Shown here in pieces: positions 23,268 to 33,289 of a stretch of DNA of 64,000 nt; position 1 is the first letter of the stretch, and each line of letters opens with the position of its first letter. A program made the translations under genes and the position numbers. This stretch comes from Tolypeutes matacus (taxonomy: Eukaryota > Chordata > Mammalia > Cingulata > Chlamyphoridae). The stretch spans positions 10,477,485-10,541,484 of the forward strand of contig JAKSZT010053881.1 in NCBI GenBank assembly GCA_026826555.1, read 5' to 3'. The notes beneath the pieces were generated by a model. It was not told the DNA's origin, searched no databases, and saw only the letters and a program-made list of their open reading frames with translations.

Positions 23268-23477
23268 CAGTAGTTCTCAAAGGAGGATGATTTTGTCCCC
23301 CAGACGCCATTTAGCAATGTCTAGAGACATTTTGATTGTCACAACTGGGGGGCACTCCTGGCACCTAGTCAGTAGAGGCCAGGAATGCTGCTAAACATCC
23401 TACAGTGCACGGATAGCCCCCCACAACAAAGAATTTCTACCCCATAATGTCAATAGTGCTGAGGTTGAGAAACCCTG
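23268..23477 (+). mobile_element. MER20 (hAT-Charlie DNA transposon)
   Basis: Near full length: begins CAGTAGTTCTCAAA and ends with the complementary TTGAGAAACCCTG, with the characteristic GTCACAACTGGGGGGCA centre. The 8-bp flanks CTCTGTAC and CTCTCTAT match at six positions, consistent with an aged hAT TSD. MER20 copies have been reported as enhancers in placental mammals; nothing here shows activity. Confidence 0.92.
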
Positions 23478-24115
23478 CTCTCTATGTATACATAAACATT
23501 TTTCTTCCTAAACCATTTGAAAGTAAGCTAAAGATATTAGGATACTTTTTACCCTAAATACTTTAGCTTATATCTTCTAAAAACAAGGATATGCTACTAT
23601 ATAGCATAATTTAATATTAATATAATAATACTATAAAACATATAGTCCATTTTCAAATTTCCCAAATTATCTAAAAAAATAGCCTTAATAGTTTTTTTTT
23701 AACAAATCAATTTTATTGATAAATATTAATAAAGCATAAATCCATCCTAAGTTTACAATCAATGGTATTCAGTATAATCACATCATTGTGCATTCATCAC
23801 TTCAATCATTTTTAAAGTATTCCCATTATTCCAATAAAAACAATAAAAAACAAACAAAAACTCATCACCTCTCAATCTACCTATGCTGCCCATGTTGTAC
23901 GTAGCTGCTATTCTGTTTCCTTCTTTCCAGTACAATTATATTTATATTTTGTAACAACAGTCATATATGCAATATCTGGAATTCCTATTTTACATGAGGT
24001 TTCACTATGTTACCTTAATAGCTTTAAAAAAAAAAAAAAAATCCAGAATCCAATCAAGGGTATATAGGTTGGCATGTTGATCAATTTTTAAAATAAAAAA
24101 TAAATAAGAAGCTCC

Positions 24116-25025
24116 AATATTCAAGCAATGATGAGGGATAGGGAGTAAAACCTGTGGTCCTGGCTCTAGGATCTATGAGTCTTTGACTCTGATGCTCTGC
24201 ATGTCTGAGATGGATGTACTAAATAGTTCAGAAGATTGTTAGTACAATATAAATCTCTCTTACAAGAATATCCTCAAACATGATTACTCTGTTCTTAGGG
24301 AAGAAAGGGGAACTCTGTTTACAGTAAGCAGTAACCATGTTGACAAAATAATAATCTGAAACAATAAATCAAAAAAGGGCTAATTTCTAAAGAAAACTTC
24401 ATCCACTAATGTTTTGGGTTTTTACAAAGTGTTCACATTCTACATCCTGGTTTTCTAAACTCATATATTTTATAGGTTAAAATATTTTTTTAGGAAAATT
24501 ATTCAAAAAATGTTTGAATGCCAAGAAATGGATGGGAAATGTTAAAAATGTGAGTTTACTTTTTCAATCAGATAATGCGAAATAATAGTATTTATTTAAG
24601 AAAATGGTGAAGTATTGTTTTTAGAAGCGGCTTTAAGAAATGAAAGCATTACAAATATAATTGATTTCTATTAAGAATACAAAACAACACTATAATTCAT
24701 CAAAGTAAAAAACTAGGGCACAGGGAAGATGACAATGAAGAAAATACTTTTACTTTCACTGTATGCTCGAGTTTGAAACTGTGGTGGGGTGAAATCTGCC
24801 TGAATAGTCACCATTTCTTTGAGTTTCTAACAGGGATAGAAAAGCAACGAATGGTAATATCAGATGGCTGCATTATAATTCTATGCTGAATTTAAAATAT
24901 ACTGGGATGCAAATACATGCACTAATCTCAGAAAATTAATCACAGTTCTAGAGATTTAGTTTTACACAAAAGCGTAGCTCTGAACAGCAGGTCTAATGAA
25001 GCCATCTAAACCACCTATAGGCATG
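24116..25025. other. AT-rich intronic sequence, no gene seen
   Basis: No recognisable repeat, RNA gene or coding frame. Confidence 0.5.
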
Positions 25026-25027
25026 TG

Positions 25028-25028
<1 letters not shown>

Positions 25029-25076
<48 letters not shown>
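25029..25076. repeat. (CT)n(AT)n compound microsatellite
   Basis: A run of CT dinucleotides followed directly by TA dinucleotides. Confidence 0.95.
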
Positions 25077-25221
25077 GTCTCTAGAGAATAGGGAAAGCTC
25101 ACCTGCTCTAATTATTCTTTGATTTAAAATAACCTTACAGACCGAAAATGGGTAAGATGCTATATTATTCTTATTACAATATTTGTCACCATTGTCACTA
25201 TTACCAGTTAATCTGCATCAG

Positions 25222-25902
25222 TGTGGCAGTTTAAAGCTTTTGTGAAGGGAAACGGATGTGGCTCAAGAGGTTCGGCGTCCGTCTACCATATGGAGAGACC
25301 GGGGTTCGATCCCCGATACCTCCCGGTAAAAAAAAAAAAATAAATAAAAAAATAAAGCTTTTGTGAACCCCAGAAAATCATGATCTTAGGGCTAATCCAT
25401 TCCTGTGCATGCAAACCTATTGTAGGTGGGACCTTTTGATTAAATTACTTCAGTTAAGGGTCTCTGATTAGATTGCATGATCCAGGGTGGGTCTCAACCC
25501 TCTTACTGGAGTCCTTTATAAATGGAGGAATAAAAAGCTGCAGATACAGAAAAAAGCTGCAGGGACCGAGAGAAATCCAGAAGTTGAGACAGAAGGCCCT
25601 GGGGGCCAGAAGCTAAAATCAATGGAACACAGAAGCTGAGAGGAAGCAACTTTAGCCAGAAGCTGTAAGCAATGAGGCCCAGAGGAGAGGTGGGGAAAGG
25701 AGAGACCAGTGAGGAGCCGATGCTGCCATGTGCCTGATCATCCACAGTTGCAGCTCAGAGAGAAAGCATCTCCTGGTGATGCCTTGATTTGGATACTTCC
25801 TTGGCCTCAGAGCTCTAAACTTTCAACCTAATAAATCCCCATTGTAAAAGCCAACCCATTTCTGGTATATTGCTTCCAGCAGTGTTTAGCAAAACTAAAA
25901 CA
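25222..25902 (+). mobile_element. Solo LTR, ERVL-like (family B), with nested SINE
   Basis: Bounded TGTGGCAG...ACTAAAACA with a perfect 5-bp TSD ATCAG (25217-25221, 25903-25907). It carries AATAAA near 25830 followed by a CCAACCCATTTCTGGTA tail typical of ERVL-type LTRs. A second copy is at 63271-63740. Confidence 0.88.
25247..25352 (+). mobile_element. DAS-type SINE, monomer inside an LTR
   Basis: tRNA-like head with box B GGTTCGATCCCC and an A-rich tail, flanked by a perfect 15-bp TSD (TAAAGCTTTTGTGAA at 25232-25246 and 25353-25367). It is younger than the LTR that hosts it. Confidence 0.93.
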
Positions 25903-25907
25903 ATCAG

Positions 25908-26990
25908 TAACCTTATCTGGTACTAAATCCCACAAAATTCATACACTAAGTCAAACTTAAAGAAACAAAACAATCTATAGCAGTCATGTTTGAAAAACAG
26001 TACGAATGTAAGCCAGAACGCCAGATATCAAAATGCAAAACAAGCGCCAACATTCTAATTAAAACATGCTATCTATCTATTTATTCATGACAGTGCTACT
26101 GAACACATACTGAAACTGCTGGCGCAGTCATTTTTAAGAGGACGCCTCAAAAAATTCAAAATCTTTGCAATGTAAAAGGCTTGCAAAACCACAGAAGTAC
26201 CCAAGTATCTTGGGCTTCAAATTCGATTAGAATAGTGCCAGCTTTTTATAAGCAACGGGGCATGTAGGCTGAATGACTAGAATGGAAAGTGTGTATAATC
26301 TAAGTGTAGAGAATTACCCTAAATTGTTTTAACTTTCATTCTTCCAGGACTTAATGATAGTGAGGAGGAAGAAGTTATCCCAAATTAAAACCAACAAATT
26401 ATAGGGCTGCTGTGTGGTTAGTCCCACTCAGACTATGAGCAAATTCTAAACAAAGTAGATCCTAATTTGTAGAAAAACACACTACTAAAAAGAGACAAAT
26501 GCAGGTGTCATCCTGGTTTACCACACCCAGCAGGCCAAGAGTAGTATGTATGCACCATAACAGTGGGAGAAAAACACCACCTAAAAATGGTCTAAGCCAG
26601 TTAACACACCCACAGTTTCTGATCTCAGAGGCGGGATTCTGCTCTGTTCAATGTGCTGCAACAATCAGCCATCCCAGGGAGTGCTATTTCCCAGGTAAGG
26701 TTTCAAAAAAATACATGTATTGCTTTTAGAAGCAGCTAAGAAATGAAAAGATGAAAAACGTAAGCTAGTTTGCTCTGGGAAGGATGCCTCTCCACGAAAA
26801 GCCTGTTGTTGGAGAAATGTTTGGCTGTCTACTTCAGGCAGATCACAAGCCCTCCTGGCTCGCAGAGGGGCTGCCCAGGCAGTGTGCCTGCATCACTCCT
26901 CTGGAAGGAGTGTTACCTGTACCATAAAGCTGGCATTGGTGGAATCTGTAGCAAGAAGCAGGAAGAAGGACCACATCCCTGAGATAAACT
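25908..26990. other. Intronic sequence, no gene seen
   Basis: Moderate base composition. Small open frames (for example 26499-26729) show no recognisable protein. Confidence 0.5.
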
Positions 26991-26994
26991 CAGA

Positions 26995-27410
26995 TCCTTT
27001 GTTTAAAAACAGCTTCATCATACAATCTACTCAAAGTGTAAAATTCAATGGTTTTTGGTATATTCACAGAGTTGTGCAATTGTCACTGCTAACAACTTTA
27101 AAATATTTTCATCACCCCAAAAGAAACTCTGTACCCATGGCAGTCACTCCCCAGGTCCCACCATTTCCCAGCCATAGGCAACCACTAATCTACTTTTTGT
27201 CTCTATAAATTTGTCTATTCCGAACTGTTCAAATAAATGGAATCACATAATATGTGGTATTTTGTGATGGGCTTCTTTCATATATTTATTGTTTTCAAGG
27301 TACATCCATGTCATAGCATGTTATCAGCACTTCATTCCTCTTTATTACTGAATAATAGTCTATTGTATGGATGTACCACATCAGTTCTTTTCTTCACAAG
27401 CAGTAGAATC
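26995..27410 (-). mobile_element. Old L1 3' region, antisense
   Basis: Antisense L1M-type sequence: CCCAGCCATAGGCAACCACT, then TCTATAAATTTGTCTATTC and a GTACATCCATGTCATAGCAT segment, the usual order of an antisense 3' UTR running into ORF2. Confidence 0.75.
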
Positions 27411-28110
27411 TCTTTTGCCATTTAAATAAAGCTATAAACAATGATAAGGTCCCCACATTAGCCATAAATGCCTATTTAATCCATGTAATAGCTGAAAATA
27501 TATCATTCATTGCATGCTACATTTTTCTTCAAGAGTTATCAATGACCATAGTGATATCTGAATTAAAGAAAATGGCTGCTTAAATTTCCCCCTTGTGCAC
27601 TGCAGGAAGAAGAGGAACTTGCAAACACTAAGGCCTGAACGTCTCAGAACATAACTGCTCTTTGATCCCACCCAGGTGAAGAGAAACAGAGTAAAACTGC
27701 AAGTGTACAAGGGTGGTTCCTGCAACCTCTCTCTCCCGGGCCCTTCATCTTTTCCCCCATCTCTGAAACCCAATTTCTTCCTGTACTCCACCCTTTCCCC
27801 TACCCCTATACAAAACTGGATCTCTTATACCTGTTGACCAATTAGTCTCTCACTTCAAAACAAAATAATACATTCACATGAAAATGTTACTTAAATCAGA
27901 TATTTGTATCCTACAACATACTCCCAAAATGTGAAATGAGAATTACTTTTCCTTGGGTTGTTTTTTAAAGCATTAAACAAATTAATGTGGTTTATGGTTC
28001 TTTACTTTTTTAATTAGCAAAAATAAAAGATTTGATTATATATTCTGCTATAAAAGAAATCCCACAATTCAGTGTATTTTAAATGCAAGAAACTGTTCTC
28101 TTCCTCTCAG
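27411..28110. other. Intronic sequence, no gene seen
   Basis: No repeat or gene recognised. Confidence 0.45.
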
Positions 28111-28114
28111 GCAG

Positions 28115-28330
28115 TATTTTGCTCCATTATCCAGTATTTTACTTCATAGCACTTACTGTTTTAATTACGTATTTCTGTGATTATTTGATGAATGTCTGTC
28201 TCCCTGACTAGACCTTAAGCTCCATGAATACCACAAAGGTGTTTGGTTAACTCTGTAGTAGTCTCACCACTTAACACAATTTCTGGCATGTGACAGGCAT
28301 CCCACAAATATTTAAGTAAATGATTGATTT
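28115..28330 (+). mobile_element. L2 LINE 3' end
   Basis: Contains ACCTTAAGCTCCATGAATAC and ends GGCATGTGACAGGCATCCC...AAATATTT, the standard L2 3' terminus. Confidence 0.75.
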
Positions 28331-28554
28331 AGTAAGACAAGTCATATCACGTCCCTAGTTCAATAAATAATAAATAAAAGAGAGAAAAAAGCTAGGAAAA
28401 TTTAGTTGAACGAATTCAGTGTATTTATCTATATTTACTAACTACTTAAGATCACATGCTTTTCTATTAAAAATACAGTAAAAGTGTCAAGAACAGATTT
28501 AACTTTTTCTAGCTTATCACCACTACATTCATGGTATGTACTCAACTAAGAACT

Positions 28555-28670
28555 ACAATCTCCACTTTCCAATATGGAAACTAAGAGACCAAAAGGTTAA
28601 GTAACTTTTTCAAAGTCATAATAAACCAGATGCACAAATGAGAACAGAGCCAAGTCTGTTCCTAAAGGAA
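28555..28670 (-). mobile_element. MIR SINE fragment, antisense
   Basis: Antisense MIR core: GGAAACTAAGAGACC, then AAGTAACTTTTTCAAAGTCA and CAGAGCCAAGTCTG. Confidence 0.6.
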
Positions 28671-30389
28671 CATGATTTTATTCTCAATTTGACTGCAAAC
28701 AAGAAAATAAAAAAGGAAAAGGAATATTGTATATATTAACTCTTCTTTTGGTTTCTATATTGTATATAGAAACTAGGTGTATAATAATCACAGTTGAAAA
28801 TATTTTAATTTTGACTTTGTCTCAAATAATTTTGAGGTTGAAGCACCTTATGGGAGAGGAAGTGTAAAAAGCAGATGGTGAGACATTTAGGCAAGAGGGA
28901 ATGGAAGAAAGTATGATACTTAGGTAAACTGAATCAGTATGGTGAGGGACAACTAACAAGAAAATGCATAAAGAGTAGTAATACTAATACCAAGAAGATG
29001 CTTAAACACCAGTTCTCTGGGTTTCTAGTAGCCAGGTTTTAAATGTAATTTGTAGTATCAAATATAATACTACAATTAAGTTTCTATTAAATAATTATTT
29101 TATATAGAATTAACTACTAAAATATCACTATGCCCTGAAAGTCCTTTGCATTGTTTAAACTCTGAATTTAATTTGGTAATAGATGATGATGTACAAATTC
29201 AGAAAGGCAGAAATGCTAAATGGTTGTCATTAATGGAAGCATAACTATTTGTAAAACTAGTGTTAACCACTCTGAAAGCTCTTATGCTGCTGTGCCAAAA
29301 CAATGCTGTCACAGCCACATCTGTGGAGAGTATTTACAGCCAAAAGAATAAAAATCTAAAATAAAGGGTCAACCAAATCAGTAAGGTTGAGCATAGAAAT
29401 AGAAAGCTAGGTAGTTTTAGGAAAAATACCTTCAATATTTCAATCAACTTATTTTAGGGACAGAGTCTGCAAGGATATGTCTTGCTCATATAAAGGGTTA
29501 CAAAGAGGTACCTGGACTCACCTTACGCATTAAGGCATAAGGCATTGGGTTATTCTACTGTTACTCAAGATACTACTACTACTGGCAAAGCTGCTACAAA
29601 ACAGTTTATTCCCACACCCTTCCTATCATGGACTGTGAATCTTGCTGCCAATTTGCAGTGCATCACTCATTGCAGGGTAATGGTTTACATATACAATTTT
29701 GAAACAAAAATATAACACTTGCCCCATGATGGCACCTTCTCAACTTTTTTCATAAATTATAAAAGCACCAACTGACCATAAATTCTCTTACCGAAATAAT
29801 TTACCAATATCCTTCTGAGCCCTCTAATTTAAGAGGTAAGGTAATACTGTCCCTGTATGCAGACAACACTTCTGACCCACGGAGGCATTGATTCGTAGTT
29901 GTTTTTCCATCGGGGTGATGGATTTGGACTCAGCTACGCACGGTGTCTACTAGGTCCCTCTGGTGACCAAACAGTACATAAAGACAGTGGTAGGGTTGGA
30001 AGACAGACTGGCAGCGGAACAAGAGTGGAACGGGAAATCATGAAAAATTAACATGCGAGCAGTAAACACGACAAGACCACGAATTCTGTTTGCATTGCTG
30101 GGGTATGTCAGATCGGTACACCAGACACTGTCCCCTTTCCTTTAAAAAAGCAAATACCCATCCGCCTCCCTCGGGCTTGCAAACCCTACCTCCCATTTAA
30201 ATCACGGGTATGATGGAAAGACCGAACCAAGGGGCACACGCCGCATCCCGGAGGGTTTTGAAAACACTGATGTGACAAATTGCTATGATTTTCACAATTT
30301 TCTAAAACATGAAGGAATGACACACCGCCTTTCCTATAACCGAACGAAGACCCAAGACAGTCAAGAATACACGGGGGAGGGGGGAGAGC
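28671..30389. other. DIPK1A: Intron 1 sequence next to the promoter, no gene seen
   Basis: Free of recognisable young repeats, as is common near promoters. No RNA gene or coding exon is recognised. It becomes less AT-rich from about 29860. Confidence 0.5.
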
Positions 30390-30766
30390 GACGAGAACAC
30401 CAGGGAGGCACATCCCGAGCCCAGACTGCGAGGGACGCAGGGCTGGGGACGGTGCTCGGGGCGCGGGGTTGCACCCAGGTCACGCCTCCCGACTCTCGGG
30501 GCGCGAGGGTGAGCCCCGGCGTGGCAGTCCGGGGCCGGGCGGGGCGCGGGAAGAACACGGGAGCCATGGGGGACGCGGGCAGCTCCGCCGTGGGGGCTGC
30601 GGCGCCGGGGCTGCTAAGAGGGCGTGCAGCCAGGTGCCGACGGCAGGGGGCAGCGGGGTTCGGGCCGGCGCGGACCGAGGGCGGGAGGAGGGAGCGGGCG
30701 AGTCCCTCGCGGCGCTGGAGGGCGCTCAGCGGGGCGCGCCCGCGGCGGGTAGCGAGGCCACCGCCG

Positions 30767-30775
30767 GCCTACCTG
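30767..30775 (-). promoter_or_regulatory. DIPK1A: DIPK1A exon 1 splice donor
   Basis: On the minus strand the sequence reads CAG|GTAGGC, with the last exon base at 30773 and the intronic GT at 30772-30771. It is a good U2-type donor, and its position defines the end of the 18-codon exon. Confidence 0.85.
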
Positions 30776-30826
30776 GAGGTAATAGGGTTTCCTTAGCCAG
30801 GCCCCCGGACAGAGACTCCTCGCCAT
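30773..30826 (-). CDS. DIPK1A: DIPK1A (FAM69A) exon 1, coding part
   Basis: Read on the minus strand from the ATG at 30826, the frame gives MARSLCPGAWLRKPYYLQ, which I recognise as the N-terminus of divergent protein kinase domain 1A. It is exactly 18 codons and stops at a CAG|GTAGGC donor in phase 0, as expected for a first coding exon. The ATG has A at -3 and G at +4, a good initiation context. The FAM69 family are type II, ER-resident, cysteine-rich kinase-like membrane proteins. This exon supplies only the short cytosolic tail; the transmembrane segment and the lumenal kinase-like domain are in later exons to the left, outside the window. The Arg-Lys pair at residues 12-13 could contribute to basic-type ER retention (inference). 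The surrounding CpG island and lack of any break argue for a functional exon rather than a retrocopy, which would not preserve the donor. Confidence 0.93.
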
Positions 30827-31330
30827 GATAATCGCACATCGCCCCGCCGCGCCGCAGTCAGAGGCGGACCCGGAGCGCTGGCGGCCGGTCTCCCCGCCTC
30901 CCCGCCTCCTGCCCGGCCGGGCCCGCCCACTTCCCCGCCCCCGCCGCGGCGCGCGCTCCGCTCCCCCCGGCCCCGCTGCGGTGACGGCGGCCCGCGGCCC
31001 GAGGCCCGGCCTCCTGCTCTGCTCGCCCGGCCGCCGCGGCTGTCAAAGCGGCCGCCGCCGACTTTGCCATAAAGGGGAGTCGCGCCTCGCTTCCGCCGAC
31101 ACAAATCCTACTGCTCCTTAAAGGGGAGGCGCGCGGGGGAGGAAGGGGGTGTCGTAGAAGCTCGGGTCTCGCGCGCAGCGCGCGGGGCGGGCTGGGGCGG
31201 ACAGGACCAAGAAAGGGGCACGTGCGGCGAGCGGGAGCGACGACCCCAAAGCCCACTCCCGGCCCGCCGCTCCGTGCGTCCCGCCACCCCGCCCCGCAAT
31301 ACGGTAGACTTTGCACCCTCCGTCGGGACG
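30827..31330 (-). promoter_or_regulatory. DIPK1A: Probable DIPK1A 5' UTR and proximal promoter
   Basis: Lies immediately upstream of the DIPK1A ATG. Visible elements include GC boxes (for example 30933-30945, CCCCGCCCCCGCC on the plus strand), a CACGTG E-box at 31219-31224, and two similar AT-cored boxes at 31067-31077 and 31116-31126. There is no convincing TATA box at a plausible distance. The transcription start cannot be fixed from sequence alone, so the UTR/promoter boundary is unresolved. An upstream ATG lies at 30839 if the transcript includes it. Confidence 0.65.
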
Positions 31331-31545
31331 TATCAGGGCTGGTTGCATTGAAATTCAGGGCAGCTTGCGGCACTGTCCCTGGCACTGGCTCTTTCTCGCT
31401 CAGCACGGGACGGCGGGGGGGAGAGGGGGGCGGTGCAGTCTGCAGCAGCCCGAGACGCCGACTGGCACATCCCGGAGGACAGGGTTCTGCGGCCGCGCGG
31501 TGGAGCCGGTGCGGACAGGTCTCCCTCGGGTGAACTCTGTGTAGC

Positions 31546-32250
31546 CCGCCCCCCACCTCCACCCCCACCCCAGTTGGCCTCTGCTTGCCTTAAACTTTTT
31601 TTTTATGTGCTTTTTAAAAATTCCGACTTTTTTGGTTTGCATTGTTTCGATTTGCTTCAGAGACGTTTTTCTGGCCCCACCCAGGAATCCTGATTCAAAA
31701 GAGGAAAAAAAAATTACTGGATCAAATATAGTCCTGAAGACTGTAGACCTGGGACGTGGCACAGCTACTCAGTCAAGGCTACAAAACGCAGGGTGTGATG
31801 TCTTTCTTGAGACTGAGGTCCAAAGAAGGGGATGGGAGGTGGGGGTAGGGGGAAGAGTCACCCTAGTGGGAGAACAGCTTTTTGATCAGAGTGTATCGGA
31901 ATGGATAAAGATGCAGGTTTGCTGCTTTTTACCCCACATACTACGTTTCCACGTGGTGCTAACAAAGTTCAAGCACCACTAAACTCATTCGTGCCTGCCG
32001 CTCTGAGAAGTGGTTTCCCCAGCAGCAAAACTTTGCTCTCACTGTGGTTTTCACATTAGTCTTGTTCTGGTGTTTTCAGTTTTTGAAGAGAGAACCTTCC
32101 CATTCGCCCCTCTCGCCCCACACAGACACACAAGGCTTTAAACCTCAGTGGTATTTTATTGCTGACAGATGAACCAATTTTTCATTGATTTTCAATTTGG
32201 GTTAAGAGACTTCATTAATATCTGAGCAAGTGGAAGATGGATCCTACTGG
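31546..32250. other. Upstream intergenic sequence, no gene seen
   Basis: T-rich sequence just outside the CpG island. Open frames running out of the island (for example 31605-31982) have no recognisable product. Confidence 0.5.
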
Positions 32251-32254
32251 TTTG

Positions 32255-32700
32255 GTTCACTCAATAAACAAGTATTTATTGAGCACCCACACGCTGTTAT
32301 AGTTGTTTGAGATACATGAGTGAACAAAACAGGCATAAAACCCTGCTCTTTTGGAGCTTACATTTTGGGGGTGGGGGAAATAGGCAATGAATACTAAATG
32401 TACTAAATAAGAAAATTAAATAGGATAATAAAGTTGAGAGGGGCTATGGAAAAGAAAACGAATCAGTAGAGTAGGTTTGAGTGGAAAGATGAGGAGTTCA
32501 GTTTTGGACATGTTACATTTGAGATATCTATTAGAAATACAAGAGGAGATTTTGAGCAGGCAGTTGGATATGAGAGTCTGGAGTAAAGGAGCATGGTCCA
32601 AACTAGAGATATAGGAGAGATGCCAACATTTAGAAGTTATTTGAAGCCATGAGACTGGCCAAGATCACCAAGGGAGCAAGTGTAAATAGACTAGAATCCA
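32255..32700 (-). mobile_element. L2 LINE, antisense
   Basis: The left end is the reverse complement of the L2 3' terminus (CAATAAACAAGTATTTATTG). Further right are GAGTTCAGTTTTGGACATGT and GGCAGTTGGATATGAGAGTC, both characteristic of antisense L2. Confidence 0.8.
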
Positions 32701-32724
32701 GTCTGTGCTTCTGTCTACAGATGA

Positions 32725-33115
32725 TCCTTCCACTTGTGTACTAGATTCCAAGCCCTCTATTCCTCTCAAGGACACCACTTCAGCAATTCTTCCATCTCAC
32801 TCCTACATTAATTTTTCCCTCTCTTTTGGATCATTCTCATCAAATATTTCTCCCAACTTTTTTTCAACCTACTTTTGATTCGACTTCCACTACCAGTTAC
32901 TGATGCATTTTGGGGCTCCCCTTTCCAACATAACTGCTCATAAGAGTTGTCTCTATTAGCCATCTCCAATTCCTCTCCCTCCATTTTTTCTTAAATCCAC
33001 TTCAATCAAGTTATTCCCCTGTTGCTCTCCTGGAAGTTTATCAATGGTCTCCATCCAATGATCAATTCTCAGTCCTCACCCATTTGACTCGTAGGCAACA
33101 TTTGACACAATGAAG
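32725..33115 (+). mobile_element. L2/CR1-clade reverse transcriptase fragment
   Basis: Sense-strand phrases GATCAATTCTCAGTCCTCA and AACATTTGACACAATGA correspond to the coding region of the Ala-Ala-Phe-Asp-Thr-type RT motif. It is degenerate, with no open frame. Confidence 0.5.
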
Positions 33116-33289
33116 AAGGAAAGCCAAGAGTAAAATTCCCTGAAAGCCAAATGAAGATGGTATATCAAGGAGCACAGACTGTTCATCTATGGAAACAGGT
33201 GGGCAGGTGTTTAGGGGTAGTGGTGGGGGACCGTGGAAATTCTCTTCTGATTGTTTTGATTTTCTCAGAGACATAGGAAGCTGAGAAGA

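Larger units (their letters stand above)
23080..24115 (-). mobile_element. Old L1 3' UTR, antisense, with nested inserts
   Basis: Antisense 3' UTR of an L1M/L1ME-type element (TTTTGAAAGTGTTTAAACCTAC near 23100, AACCATTTGAAAGTAAGC near 23512). It is interrupted by a MER20 and, at about 23692-24013, by a second T-rich antisense LINE piece bounded by CCTTAATAG repeats. Confidence 0.6.
1..30772 (-). other. DIPK1A: DIPK1A intron 1 (5'-proximal part, incomplete)
   Basis: Inferred from the exon 1 donor at 30772: transcription runs leftward, and no sequence continuing the DIPK1A protein was found in 1-30766. Intron 1 therefore exceeds 30 kb and exon 2 lies beyond the left edge. The interval is filled with LINE, SINE, LTR and DNA-transposon copies in both orientations. 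The full-length L1 at 10313-17170 is antisense to the gene. Confidence 0.8.
30390..31545. promoter_or_regulatory. DIPK1A: CpG island over the DIPK1A promoter
   Basis: This is the only long GC-rich, CpG-dense stretch in an otherwise AT-rich window. CpG density rises sharply near 30390 and falls away near 31545, where T-rich sequence resumes. Two NotI-type GCGGCCGC octamers occur, near 31048 and 31490. It covers exon 1, the first about 380 bases of intron 1 and about 700 bases upstream. That is typical of a broadly expressed, TATA-less housekeeping-type promoter. Confidence 0.9.

Noticed and set aside
30272..31121. Long plus-strand open frames in the CpG island (174, 119 and 98 codons)
   Set aside because: GC-rich sequence lacks stop codons by chance. 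The products are low-complexity Ala/Gly/Arg/Pro with no recognised domain, and several frames are open at once.
30858..31568. 236-codon minus-strand frame upstream of DIPK1A
   Set aside because: Overlaps the promoter, compositionally biased, no motif; best explained by GC content.
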